Part shown: piece after piece, positions 45,322 to 54,604 of the stretch
How positions within the stretch are numbered: the stretch's first letter is position 1
Layout: each line of letters opens with the position of its first letter
Source: an uncultured Flammeovirgaceae bacterium
GTDB taxonomy: Bacteria; Bacteroidota; Bacteroidia; Cytophagales; Cyclobacteriaceae
Reading direction: 5' to 3'
Length of the DNA stretch: 64,000 bases
Assembly: GCA_913045135.1 (NCBI GenBank)
Contig: CAJWQD010000008.1
Location: 1 to 64,000, forward strand
Translations under genes and position numbers: made by a program
Notes under the pieces: model-generated
The model's database searches: none
What the model was told of the DNA's origin: nothing
The model's input: the letters and a program-made list of their open reading frames with translations, nothing else

Positions 45322-46001
45322 CAAAGTTATTTTTTGATTTAGATCATACTTTATGGGACTACGAGACTAATTCGCGAGCTACATTGCTCGATTTATATAG
45401 TGCTTTTGAACTTCATCGATTTTTTAATGACGAGGGTCATTTTATTCAAACATTTAAGCGACAGAATCAGCATTTATGGCATCGCTATAATTTGGGAGAA
45501 ATAGATAAGTTTGAAATTCGAAATCATCGGTTTGACTACATAATGAATACTGTGAAAAACACAGACCTCAACTTAGCCCGAGAATTATCAAATCAATTTA
45601 TCGTTGAATGTCCTAGGAAGAAGGTATTGATGCCTAATGCACGTCAAGTTCTTGATCAACTATCAAAAGATTTTGAATTAGGAATTATCACCAATGGTTT
45701 TGATGATACCCAGAACATCAAATTGAAATTCAGTAAGATTGATCATTACTTTAATTGGGTGGTTACCTCTGAGTCTTCGGGTCATAGAAAACCTGCAAAG
45801 GGCATTTTTGATTTTACGCTTGACTGCAGTGGAGGATCCAGAGAAGATATGGTCATCATTGGAGATAATCTGCGAACAGACGTATTAGGGGCTTATAATG
45901 CGGGGTGGAGATCTGTTTGGTACAACCCCCTAAAAGAATCGATTTCCCGCTCTCAATTGCAAGTTCATGATTTGATTGAACTCCCTGCGATATTCATATA
46001 A
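45318..46001 (+). CDS. YjjG-family noncanonical pyrimidine nucleotidase (HAD)
   Basis: A 227-residue HAD phosphatase that starts at a GTG sharing GTGA with the ArsR stop. Motif I is F-F-D-L-D-H-T-L-W-D (D7, D9), motif II I-T-N-G-F near residue 121, motif III Lys in H-R-K-P-A-K-G-I-F and motif IV I-G-D-N-L-R-T-D-V-L-G-A. The D-H-T-L-W-D start is typical of the YjjG group, which removes phosphate from damaged or non-canonical pyrimidine nucleotides. Other HAD substrates are possible. Confidence 0.85.
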   Translation: MTKLFFDLDHTLWDYETNSRATLLDLYSAFELHRFFNDEGHFIQTFKRQNQHLWHRYNLGEIDKFEIRNHRFDYIMNTVKNTDLNLARELSNQFIVECPRKKVLMPNARQVLDQLSKDFELGIITNGFDDTQNIKLKFSKIDHYFNWVVTSESSGHRKPAKGIFDFTLDCSGGSREDMVIIGDNLRTDVLGAYNAGWRSVWYNPLKESISRSQLQVHDLIELPAIFI

Positions 46002-46050
46002 ACTATTAGTGATTGTTTATATTTAAGCTAAAAAATTAAACATGTAAACA

Positions 46051-47682
46051 ATGTCTAACGGAAATTTCAAAATACCCGAACCTTCTAATGAACCAGTACT
46101 TAGTTACATTGAAGGGTCCTACGAAAAGCAGGCAGTTAAGGAAGCTTTAAAACAGGCAAAGTCTAAAGAAAAAGATGTGCCAATGTATATTGGTTCTGAT
46201 GAAATTAGAACTGAGAAAAAAATTAAAATCAGTCCTCCCCATGACCATCAATTCGTATTAGGATATTTTAATGAGGGGGATACAAGTCATGTTCATGATG
46301 CCATTGAGGCAGCATTAGCAGCTAAGGAAGCTTGGGCGAATTTGAGTTGGGAGCACAGGGCTTCAATATTCCTCAAGGCGGCAGATTTAATAGCAGGACC
46401 ATACCGAGCGAAGATTAATGCAGCAACTATGCTAGGTCAATCCAAAAATATTCACCAAGCCGAAATAGATGCGGCGTGTGAGTATATAGATTTTTTAAAG
46501 TTCAATGCGACTTACATGGAAGAAATTTATAGCCAGCAGCCTAAATCTACAATAGGTGTTTGGAATAGAATGGAGTATAGACCACTCGAGGGATTTATTT
46601 TTGCGGTAACACCGTTCAACTTCACCTCAATTGCGGGTAATTTATGTACAGCTCCGGCAATGATGGGGAATACTATTGTGTGGAAACCTGCGTATACTCA
46701 GATTTATTCGGCACAAATCATTATGGAAATTTTTAAAGCAGCAGGATTACCCGATGGTGTGATCAATATCATCTATGTTGATGGTCCTGTCGCGGGAGAA
46801 GTTGTATTCAACCATCCAGAATTTGCAGGATTGCATTTTACGGGGAGTACAAAAGTATTTAAACATCTTTGGAAAACCATAGGACAAAATATAGATATTT
46901 ATAATAGTTATCCACGAATTGTCGGCGAGACGGGGGGTAAAGATTTTATAATGGTTCATGCTTCAGCCGATGTGCAAGAGGTTTCAGCAGGAATTGTTAG
47001 AGGGGCCTTTGAATATCAAGGTCAAAAATGTAGTGCAGCTTCGCGTGTTTACATCCCCGATAATTTATGGGATGAGGTTCATGCGAACTTAATTAGTATT
47101 TTGAGGAGTATTAAAATGGGCTCTCCGGAAAATTTTACTAATTTTATTAATGCGGTGATCGATAAGAAATCCTTTGAAAAAATTACTAGATACATTGATG
47201 GTGCGAAGGCATCTAGTGATGCTGAAATTATATTAGGAGGCAATTATGACGATACCAAGGGTTATTTTATTGAGCCAACCGTGATTTTATCCACCAATCC
47301 ACGTTATGAGACAATGTGTGAAGAAATATTTGGACCTGTCGTGTCTATCTATGTGTACCCTAAGGATAAATTTGAAGCAACCCTTACACTCGTAGATCAA
47401 AGTTCAGCTTATGCTTTGACTGGAGCAATATTTAGCAAAGACAGATATGCTATTGAGCGAGCTTCAGATGTTTTACAATATGCTGCTGGCAATTTTTATA
47501 TCAATGATAAGCCTACAGGAGCAGTGGTCGGGCAGCAGCCATTTGGTGGGGCGAGGGGGTCTGGGACCAATGATAAGGCAGGAGCTCAAATGAATTTATT
47601 GAGATGGGTAAGCGCACGTACTATAAAGGAAACATTTTTGGAAGTGAGTGATTACAATTATCCTTTTTTGGATTCAGAATAG
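46051..47682 (+). CDS. pruA: L-glutamate gamma-semialdehyde (P5C) dehydrogenase
   Basis: A 543-residue ALDH4-type enzyme that oxidises glutamate semialdehyde to glutamate, the second step of proline breakdown. The N-terminus has N-E-P-V-L-S-Y-I-E-G-S, the NAD site contains V-T-P-F-N-F-T-S-I-A-G-N, catalytic Glu lies in I-V-G-E-T-G-G-K, and the nucleophile is Cys near residue 327 in Y-Q-G-Q-K-C-S-A-A-S-R. Proline dehydrogenase is not in the window, so it is encoded elsewhere as a separate protein. Confidence 0.92.
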   Translation: MSNGNFKIPEPSNEPVLSYIEGSYEKQAVKEALKQAKSKEKDVPMYIGSDEIRTEKKIKISPPHDHQFVLGYFNEGDTSHVHDAIEAALAAKEAWANLSWEHRASIFLKAADLIAGPYRAKINAATMLGQSKNIHQAEIDAACEYIDFLKFNATYMEEIYSQQPKSTIGVWNRMEYRPLEGFIFAVTPFNFTSIAGNLCTAPAMMGNTIVWKPAYTQIYSAQIIMEIFKAAGLPDGVINIIYVDGPVAGEVVFNHPEFAGLHFTGSTKVFKHLWKTIGQNIDIYNSYPRIVGETGGKDFIMVHASADVQEVSAGIVRGAFEYQGQKCSAASRVYIPDNLWDEVHANLISILRSIKMGSPENFTNFINAVIDKKSFEKITRYIDGAKASSDAEIILGGNYDDTKGYFIEPTVILSTNPRYETMCEEIFGPVVSIYVYPKDKFEATLTLVDQSSAYALTGAIFSKDRYAIERASDVLQYAAGNFYINDKPTGAVVGQQPFGGARGSGTNDKAGAQMNLLRWVSARTIKETFLEVSDYNYPFLDSE

Positions 47683-48277
47683 TTTCATACCTAAGTCAAA
47701 ATAGACATATTAGGATTGAGCGTTCATAAATATTTTAAGATTCATCTTGTATTTAAATTGAGTTATATGCCTGGCTTTTCTAAATACAAATAATGTTGTT
47801 TAATCAGTATTTTTTCTCAATTCAATCGGAAAAAAATATGAAAAAGTTGAGAGAAAAGATCTTTGTTCTTGTGAAAGTGGGACAAAAATTATTATGTAAT
47901 AAAAGATATTGCTATTCACAATGTAATATATTCTTTTGGATAATTGATTTATTGCTTGTTGTATTTATCAAACTATCTATAGATAGTTTGATAAAAGCCA
48001 ATAGATCGTGAATATGCGACTCTAAGGACAGGCTCCAGCAATTAGAGTATGGTCATCAGCTCATGGTCATTGACATGATGCCAAACTGTGTAAGGTTAAG
48101 AAAGTGCTAATACAGTAAATTTTTGTAAAACGAAATGTTTTAAAACAAAGCTCTTGAATGTAAGAATTTTTCTTGTTTCAGTATTATTTTAAGATTTATA
48201 ATTTTATCAAATGGAGGGGATTTCCTATAAATACTCTATATTTCCACATTTAATTTGTGTTGATGCAGGAAAATAAA
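47683..48277. other. Gene-free stretch containing a perfect palindrome
   Basis: About 600 bases between pruA and the CotH gene. A 72-codon plus-strand frame at 47793-48011 has no family features, and its end runs over the palindrome at 47964-47995, so it is not called. The 3' part is AT-rich and probably holds the CotH promoter, but no convincing -7 element is seen. Confidence 0.4.
47964..47995. repeat. Perfect 32-base palindrome
   Basis: The sequence is identical to its own reverse complement over 32 bases, centred between 47979 and 47980 (arms TTTATCAAACTATCTA and TAGATAGTTTGATAAA). There is no spacer and no T-run on either side, so it is a poor intrinsic terminator. An operator for a dimeric regulator or a cruciform-forming site is possible. 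It sits about 280 bases upstream of the CotH gene. Confidence 0.8.
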
Positions 48278-50875
48278 ATGAGATATTTATTTACATTTTT
48301 AATTAGTTCAATTTGCACATTTTGCTATTCGCAAATAGATCATTGGGAGAGTGTTGTTCTCCCGGGTGATTATTGGTTTTATATGATACCGAGTAGCCAA
48401 CCAAGCGCGTCATGGAATCTACTTAATTTTGATGAATCAAATTGGTCCCAAGGGATGTCTGGATTTGGCTATGGAGATGATGATGATTCTACTTTAGTTC
48501 CTGAAAATACCATTTCAGTTTACTTGAGAAAAACTTTTGAGATTATTGATATCAATGCAATTGACAAGATACGATTAGACATTGACTATGATGATGGATT
48601 TGTGGCGTATCTCAATGGTCAAGAAATTGCTAGGGATCTAGTTTCGGGAGCTATCCCTCGATATGATCAATTAAGCGATGGACATCACAACGCGTTATTG
48701 CCTGATGGTCAAAAACCAGAATTTTTTTATTTCGATATGGATCTTTTGGTGGAAGGGCCTAATGTCATTGCCGTACAAGTACACAATCAATCAAGTACTT
48801 CATCTGATCTGACAGCATTACCGGTACTATCACTGGGGATCAATAATGTTGAATACAATTATCGAAGTACTCCAAATTGGTTTTCAGCTCCTATTTTTGT
48901 CGATTTTCAATCATCCAACTTACCTATTGTAGTTATAGAAACGGTTAATAATCAATCTATTCCACAAGAACCTAAAATTAATGCAAATATGATTATTTTG
49001 GATAGAGGATTGGGGCAAAGAAATGATATTTCTGATTTGTCTAATCATGATCATGTAGATTTTAATGGGGCCATAAAGATAGAAGTGCGTGGTTCATCAT
49101 CATCTCTATTACCAAAAAAGCAATATGCTTTAACTACTTATGATAGCCTGGGTCAGAAGGCCAACGTGGAAATATTGGGAATGCCTAAAGAAAATGATTG
49201 GATTTTAAATGGTATAGCTTATGATTCTTCCCTAATCAGAGATTACATAAGTTATCAATTATCAAATAGAATTGGGCAGTACGCCTCTAGAGGTAAATAC
49301 TGCGAAGTTATGCTGAATGGTAATTATGAAGGGATTTATATTTTTCAAGAAAAATTAAAGATTGATGACAATAGAATAAATATAATAAAAATTCGTCCGG
49401 AGGATCTTTCACAATCCAATCTAACAGGAGGATATATAATTAAGACAGATAAAATTGAGGGCGCAGATTTGGAAGCTTGGAGTATGCCCAACTATAGTGG
49501 ATGGAGGAGTAGCTTTGTCCATGAATATCCGAAGTCTACAGAGATAAAACCGGCGCAACACGATTACATTAAAGGGGAGTTTGAGCGTTTGGCAAATACA
49601 TCAAGTAACAAAAATAGCTCCTTCGAGGATGGATATCCATCTGTGATTGATGTTCCTTCATTTATTGATTTTATGATTTTAAATGAGTTTTCAGCAAATG
49701 TAGATGGCTATCAGTTTAGTACTTTCTTTCATAAAGAGCGTAATGGAAAATTACGTGCAGGCCCTATTTGGGATTTTAATTTAACGTTTGGTAATGATCT
49801 TTTCCTTTGGGGGTATGATCGAAGTTTTACTTTTGGGTGGCAGTTTGATGATGGAGATAATGTGGGAGCAAAATTTTGGAAAGATTTATTTGATGACCCA
49901 GTTTATAAATGTTATCTGAGTAAAAGATGGCAAGAATTGACGAGTTCAGGAGGCCCATTAAATACTTCAGAGGTAATAAATTTTATTGATTCAACTGCAG
50001 TTTATATCTCGGAAGCGGCGATTCGACAAGAAACTTTATGGGGCACCAATGGTATTTTTGGTGAGCAGATCAGCGAACTAAAAAGGTTTATTGATGGCAG
50101 GAATAAATGGATATCTAGTCAGTTAGTAACCACAGGGACTTGTCTTGTAGTAACTCAGCCATCACTTGTAATTAGCAGAATAAATTATAATCCCTTGGCT
50201 GATGAGGATGAAGTATCAAGTGATTTTGAATTCATTGAGATTACCAATAATAGTGATATCTCTGTCGATCTTTCGGGTGTATATTTAGGTGGGCTAGGTC
50301 TTACATATCAATTTCTTCGAGGAATATCTATGGGTGCTAATACTAGTTTATTTCTAGCTAATGACACAAAATCATTTGAAGATCGTTATGGATTCATTCC
50401 TTTTGATGAATTTACGAGAAGTTTATCTAATGAGAGTGAGAAAATTTTATTGTTAGATGGTTATGGAAATACAATAGACGAGGTTACTTATAGTGATAGT
50501 TCTCCATGGCCATTAGAACCAGATGGTTCAGGTCCTTTTTTGGTGTTAAAAGGATTCGAGCTAGACAATAATGAAGGAGTAAATTGGGAGTCAGCATTTA
50601 ATTTACCTGCTAATGTGAGCGCTTTGGGGAGATTAAATATTTCAAAACCTTTAGTTTCCATTTTCCCTAATCCGTCCAGGGATAGGTTATATATTCATTC
50701 AAAGGGAAAAGTTAAGCAAGTTAATATTTGGAATGTTGGGGGAAAACGTTTGGGTCAATATATCTTTAAAAGTGAAGAGGTTGAACTGGATTTGAATAGT
50801 TTCAAGAGAGGAACTTATCATATTGAGATAAAAACTGATAAAGGACAATATTTAAGAAAAGTAATAAAAAATTAA
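48278..50875 (+). CDS. CotH-kinase protein with lamin-tail domain and T9SS tail
   Basis: An 865-residue exported protein. ATG at 48278 gives a clean signal peptide (cleavage near F-C-Y-S-Q) and is preceded by AGGA; an upstream GTG would add 7 residues. Residues about 25-190 form a beta domain with D-Y-D-D-G-F-V-A-Y-L-N-G-Q. The CotH-like kinase domain (about 215-590) has G-K-Y-C-E-V-M-L-N-G-N-Y-E-G-I-Y and G-P-I-W-D-F-N-L-T. A lamin-tail domain follows (F-E-F-I-E-I-T-N). The end, V-S-I-F-P-N-P-S then G-T-Y-H-I-E-I, is a type A T9SS sorting tail, so the product goes to the surface or outside. Confidence 0.88.
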   Translation: MRYLFTFLISSICTFCYSQIDHWESVVLPGDYWFYMIPSSQPSASWNLLNFDESNWSQGMSGFGYGDDDDSTLVPENTISVYLRKTFEIIDINAIDKIRLDIDYDDGFVAYLNGQEIARDLVSGAIPRYDQLSDGHHNALLPDGQKPEFFYFDMDLLVEGPNVIAVQVHNQSSTSSDLTALPVLSLGINNVEYNYRSTPNWFSAPIFVDFQSSNLPIVVIETVNNQSIPQEPKINANMIILDRGLGQRNDISDLSNHDHVDFNGAIKIEVRGSSSSLLPKKQYALTTYDSLGQKANVEILGMPKENDWILNGIAYDSSLIRDYISYQLSNRIGQYASRGKYCEVMLNGNYEGIYIFQEKLKIDDNRINIIKIRPEDLSQSNLTGGYIIKTDKIEGADLEAWSMPNYSGWRSSFVHEYPKSTEIKPAQHDYIKGEFERLANTSSNKNSSFEDGYPSVIDVPSFIDFMILNEFSANVDGYQFSTFFHKERNGKLRAGPIWDFNLTFGNDLFLWGYDRSFTFGWQFDDGDNVGAKFWKDLFDDPVYKCYLSKRWQELTSSGGPLNTSEVINFIDSTAVYISEAAIRQETLWGTNGIFGEQISELKRFIDGRNKWISSQLVTTGTCLVVTQPSLVISRINYNPLADEDEVSSDFEFIEITNNSDISVDLSGVYLGGLGLTYQFLRGISMGANTSLFLANDTKSFEDRYGFIPFDEFTRSLSNESEKILLLDGYGNTIDEVTYSDSSPWPLEPDGSGPFLVLKGFELDNNEGVNWESAFNLPANVSALGRLNISKPLVSIFPNPSRDRLYIHSKGKVKQVNIWNVGGKRLGQYIFKSEEVELDLNSFKRGTYHIEIKTDKGQYLRKVIKN

Positions 50876-51300
50876 ATCTCTATTTACCAGTTTTAAGGAA
50901 GATAGTGAGCTTGATTGAAATTGAGGTTAAATCTCAATTTATTAGTCGGATATTTTGAGGTAACAAGGTCCGTATAGTAAAGTGTGAAATATTTCAGACA
51001 ATTAACATTCGATCTACAAATTGTGCTTGAATAATTGATTACTTAATAATACAACCTTTATAGGAGCCTGGCAATCAATATAATCCTATTGTAATTTGAA
51101 TTAAATTTTGTTTAATAAAATCTTTTCTATTTTCCTTTTTCATGGATAATAAAAAATTCTTTCTCTTTTTGGTGTGCATCTTTTGACCAATATAAGAATC
51201 AGGAATTAGTATTCGGATAAAATTTTCCGACAAAGGTAGAAATATTTGTCATCCGGATTCATTGACAGAAAGTATTAAATGAATAACTTGTTTTACGAGA
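50876..51300. other. Gene-free stretch
   Basis: About 425 AT-rich bases between the CotH gene and the small Arg-rich genes. No coding frame, hairpin with T-run or repeat could be supported. Confidence 0.4.
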
Positions 51301-51531
51301 TCATTTTTGAAGTCGTCTTCGTGAAAGCCTACGTTCAGCTCTCCTTCCTTTATTACCTCTTCTAGGCAGTTCCTTTTTTAGGGAGTGTAATTGAGAATTT
51401 TGCGCTTCAATTATTCGCAGTTTTTCAACAATCGGGATAAAGTTGGAATATTTGATCGAATTTTTAGTGGGTTTTGCATTAATGAAAATTTGGCACAAAA
51501 ATGCTGCAAAAAATATTATGATTTTTTTCAT
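51301..51531 (-). CDS. Small exported Arg-rich protein (copy A)
   Basis: A 76-residue protein with a signal peptide of about 19 residues ending I-N-A, then about 30 residues with mixed charge, then a strongly basic tail: P-R-R-G-N-K-G-R-R-A-E-R-R-L-S-R-R-R-L-Q-K. No Cys is left after cleavage. The family is not recognised. A protein of the same design lies 71 bases upstream on the same strand. A basic exported peptide could bind nucleic acid, acidic polysaccharide or membranes; this is inference only. Confidence 0.55.
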   Translation of the reverse strand: MKKIIIFFAAFLCQIFINAKPTKNSIKYSNFIPIVEKLRIIEAQNSQLHSLKKELPRRGNKGRRAERRLSRRRLQK

Positions 51532-51602
51532 CGGAAATTTAAAAGTATTTTTATTAAACCTTTTTTTCGAATAGATTTAATATTTTTTTGATCAGAGGTT
51601 AT

Positions 51603-51824
51603 TTACTTCTCGACTCTTTTGTTTCTTCTAGCTTGTCTTTTCATCTTGCTTCTTCTTCTCCTTTGTTGTTGCATTTCATCTGAAGCGTTAACAAAGACTT
51701 TATTATTTTGATCTAGTTTGGCCAATAAAACTTTTTCTTTGATTTCTTTCGACGACTGCAAAGGAGAGGCTTGGGCAAACCCGAATGCCAATAATGTTAT
51801 GAAAATTGGAATTAATTTTTTCAT
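51603..51824 (-). CDS. Small exported Arg-rich protein (copy B)
   Basis: A 73-residue protein starting at the second of two adjacent Met codons (51824). The signal peptide ends F-A-Q-A at about residue 19, followed by a 30-residue segment with K-E-I-K-E-K-V-L-L-A-K-L-D and a basic tail Q-Q-Q-R-R-R-R-S-K-M-K-R-Q-A-R-R-N-K-R. It has the same order of parts as copy A, to which it is probably related though sequence identity outside the plan is low. Both are likely cotranscribed. Confidence 0.58.
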   Translation of the reverse strand: MKKLIPIFITLLAFGFAQASPLQSSKEIKEKVLLAKLDQNNKVFVNASDEMQQQRRRRSKMKRQARRNKRVEK

Positions 51825-51981
51825 CATGCTCTTTTTTTAATTAAAAAATTTAAATCAATTTAATATTTTTAATTTTGAAATGCAATGCAGACTAATAATT
51901 TCTTTATTTTCTGTGTATTTTAAACTAATTCTTACATTAGGGTCGAAGAAAAAAATCATGCAAAAAAGGTGCATTTTGTAA

Positions 51982-52077
51982 TTATTGCACAGGATCTAAA
52001 GCGAAACTTTTTCCCAAAACAATAGGTGTCCATACATCGGGTATGATTTCACCGAGCTCAGTCACGACAAATCTCCA
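51982..52077 (-). pseudogene. Short C-terminal coding remnant
   Basis: A 31-codon frame with no start codon, bounded upstream by a stop, reads W-R-F-V-V-T-E-L-G-E-I-I-P-D-V-W-T-P-I-V-L and ends S-F-A-L-D-P-V-Q. The composition is that of a real protein end, perhaps exported, but the family is not recognised. It lies in 51825-52168, where nothing else is seen. Confidence 0.3.
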
Positions 52078-52168
52078 ATTTTATTAAAATAATTCGTCAG
52101 GTAGTGTAAAAATATTTATAATAATTTTTTATCCTAGTGAAATTAAAGATGTATTTTTTGAGGAAGTT

Positions 52169-52931
52169 TTATTGTACAGTATTTGCGATCATCTGGAAAA
52201 TTGGCATATTGGTAAAGCCCTCAGGATTGTAGTCTTTCATTTTAGATTTCTTTGATAATTCTGTAGGTAATTCAAATCTAATTCGATAATTCATCAACTC
52301 TTCCAATGAATTGAACATATCCCATGTAGATACTTTGGCCCAATTAGTACCCTATGGGACAAGTTTTTTACCAACGCCCAAATTGACCATACCCATGCTG
52401 GCCATATTTTATTCGAAATAGGGTTTCCATAAGGTTAAATTTTCTTAAATGACCTCTCTACATTTTCTAGACGGGCAAAGTTGAATTGAATAAAACTACC
52501 TATTCCTTTGGCAAGACTACCTTCATCCTGATAGATATGTCTTGAATCAGCTGTTCAGTTGTGGGTAGCACTAAGGGCAGTTACTATAGCTTGTTCTTCT
52601 GAACTTTATACAGCGTCCGCTTGATTCCACCAGCTATTTTTTTCACTAAGCATTGTTCTGATATTAACATTTGACTGAACAAAAATATAATTATACCCTT
52701 CTTCATCATTTATATTGTCCATAGGGACATGTTTAAGAATGCCCAAAATGAGATATCTCCTTTTTCAGCAGCTTGTTTAGCTACTTTTTGCATATATAAT
52801 GATTGAATTTTTTCAAAGTTTTCCGTATTGCCTTCTATTCTTACAAAATGCATTGAATAAACACCATACACTTGTGCTTAGATTATGTAGTTACTTAATA
52901 AGAGAATTATTGAAGTAAATAAATTTCTCAT
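52169..52931 (-). pseudogene. Decayed copy of an exported two-repeat protein
   Basis: From ATG 52931 the frame can be followed to TAA at 52169 over about 254 codons with a signal-like start (M-R-N-L-F-T-S-I-I-L-L), about five in-frame stops and at least two frameshifts. Pieces: Y-S-M-H-F-V-R-I-E-G-N-T-E-N-F-E-K, F-V-Q-S-N-V-N-I-R-T-M, G-S-F-I-Q-F-N-F-A-R-L-E-N and N-W-A-K-V-S-T-W-D-M-F-N-S-L-E-E-L. Length and order of motifs match the intact gene at 54605-55348, so it is a diverged paralogue that has died. Confidence 0.82.
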
Positions 52932-53355
52932 TTCATTGTTGTTTTATAGGTAGGGATTAAATATAAAAAGTATTTAACTGGTAAAACATCAGATATGTGT
53001 TTTTTGTGAGGAATAGACCATGGCTTTTTGGAGGAATTTAGCAAATAATTGCTGTTGGTAATTGCAATATTTTACTTCCACTGTTAATTTTGGGAAAACA
53101 TTCGTCTTATTCTTTATTATTCGATAAATCGTGCCCTCATAAGTTATCTATCAAGAATAATTAAGTTCATTTTTTGATAAAAAATTGGGATTCGATTTGG
53201 TAAATAATGTTTTTCAAACCTCTTATTTGACATATTAAATTTCCCTTCTGGGTCCTTTCTTTTTCCTTTAATAGATTACTTTATTTAGCTTTTAAATTTC
53301 ATTATTATGTCATAAAATTCATCTTATGAAGAAATTATAAGTTTAATTTGTTATT
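52932..53355. other. Gene-free stretch
   Basis: About 420 AT-rich bases between the divergent pseudogene and the J-like gene. Nothing more is seen than a likely promoter region; no element could be picked with confidence. Confidence 0.4.
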
Positions 53356-54474
53356 ATGAAAGCGAAGTATAAAACCCTTGGACTTAAGAAGGGGGCTTCT
53401 CAGAAGGAGATCCAAGAGGCTTATGAGCGTTTAACTAAAAAGTTAGATCCTAAGGGCAACAATAACGATCCATTTTTTGAAGAGCAGCTCGCTAAAGTAA
53501 AGACAGCCTTCGAAGCCTTATCAAAGCATTTTATTTTGTCAAATAAAGAAGGAGGGAATTTTGTTGAAGAATATTCCAAGGAAAGAGGAAAAAAAAATAA
53601 GCATAAAAATAAGAATATCGGTAATGACATACCCGTAAAAGAGCTTAATTGGTTCCTTAAGATCTTCACTATTGGGGATAAGTTTAGTCTTCAAGATTTC
53701 CTTGATCGAGCTAAAAAAATGGTCGTTGAGTTTTTCGCTATTTTTTTTGGAGTATTTCTATCGTTGGCGGTCGATCAAAAGAGAGAGAATAGCAACCATC
53801 GAAGTGATAATATAAATAACATGAAAAAGTTGAAAGTCGAATTACAGGATATTCTCGTTTATACCGATGAATACATTGAGGGTGTTACGTGGTTCTATGA
53901 TCTTTTTCAAAGGCAATATGACCGTTGGGGTGAGAATAGCGATTCTGTCTTTTTGGATATTATGGGTGAAGGTGATGACGCTTATGCATTTGCTCCACTA
54001 AGTTTTTATGAACAAGCGATGCCTTACGATCCACCTAAAGTAGCTTATGAGTCTGTGCAGCTCGATGGCACTTTTCGATTTCTTGATGATACTTTAGAGC
54101 ATGAATTGACTCAAATATATTCTGGAAGTACATTATTTTACATTAAGGAAAATGCCTATGCCAGAGATCAAGCAATTGTTGATGATTTTGTATCTCGTAT
54201 TTCTGATCGTTGGGTGGAAGAGTTAGGTGATGTTAAAACTCAGTATAATTATTTTTGGGAGGACAATAGAGAATACATACAAAATGATTATTACATAAAT
54301 CATAATGTTTTTCGAAGGCTTGGGAATTTTAATCAAATTACAGATCAATTACTGGAGCATAAAGCGAGTGTCGAAGGGGCTATCTCCTTGTTAGATTCTA
54401 TATTGAAGCATAAGGAGGAAGAGTTTGAAATCATTTATTGGGTAGTTGATTTTGATTTTTTGCACAAGGAGTAA
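53356..54474 (+). CDS. Membrane protein with degenerate J-like domain and DUF6090-like region
   Basis: A 372-residue protein. Residues 1-58 align with a J domain (Y-K-T-L-G-L-K-K-G-A-S-Q-K-E-I and V-K-T-A-F-E-A-L-S), but the HPD triad needed to stimulate DnaK is replaced by D-P-K in K-K-L-D-P-K-G-N. A Lys-rich linker follows, then one transmembrane helix near residues 125-142 (F-F-A-I-F-F-G-V-F-L-S-L-A-V) and a Glu/Asp-rich helical domain resembling DUF6090-type proteins, probably outside the cytoplasm. Function unknown. It stands alone in an accessory region. Confidence 0.62.
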   Translation: MKAKYKTLGLKKGASQKEIQEAYERLTKKLDPKGNNNDPFFEEQLAKVKTAFEALSKHFILSNKEGGNFVEEYSKERGKKNKHKNKNIGNDIPVKELNWFLKIFTIGDKFSLQDFLDRAKKMVVEFFAIFFGVFLSLAVDQKRENSNHRSDNINNMKKLKVELQDILVYTDEYIEGVTWFYDLFQRQYDRWGENSDSVFLDIMGEGDDAYAFAPLSFYEQAMPYDPPKVAYESVQLDGTFRFLDDTLEHELTQIYSGSTLFYIKENAYARDQAIVDDFVSRISDRWVEELGDVKTQYNYFWEDNREYIQNDYYINHNVFRRLGNFNQITDQLLEHKASVEGAISLLDSILKHKEEEFEIIYWVVDFDFLHKE

Positions 54475-54604
54475 TTTTTTGTGCAGGATTTGACACATTT
54501 TTAAAGGGTCTCAATCTTTAATTATCTCTATACAATTGTCATTAATAAATTGAATTTTTTGATTAAAATTTCAATACTGTTTGATATCTTAATTTTTGAC
54601 TATC

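Noticed and set aside
47793-48011. A 72-codon plus-strand frame with a hydrophobic stretch.
   Set aside because: No family features, no upstream signals, and its end is produced by the perfect palindrome.
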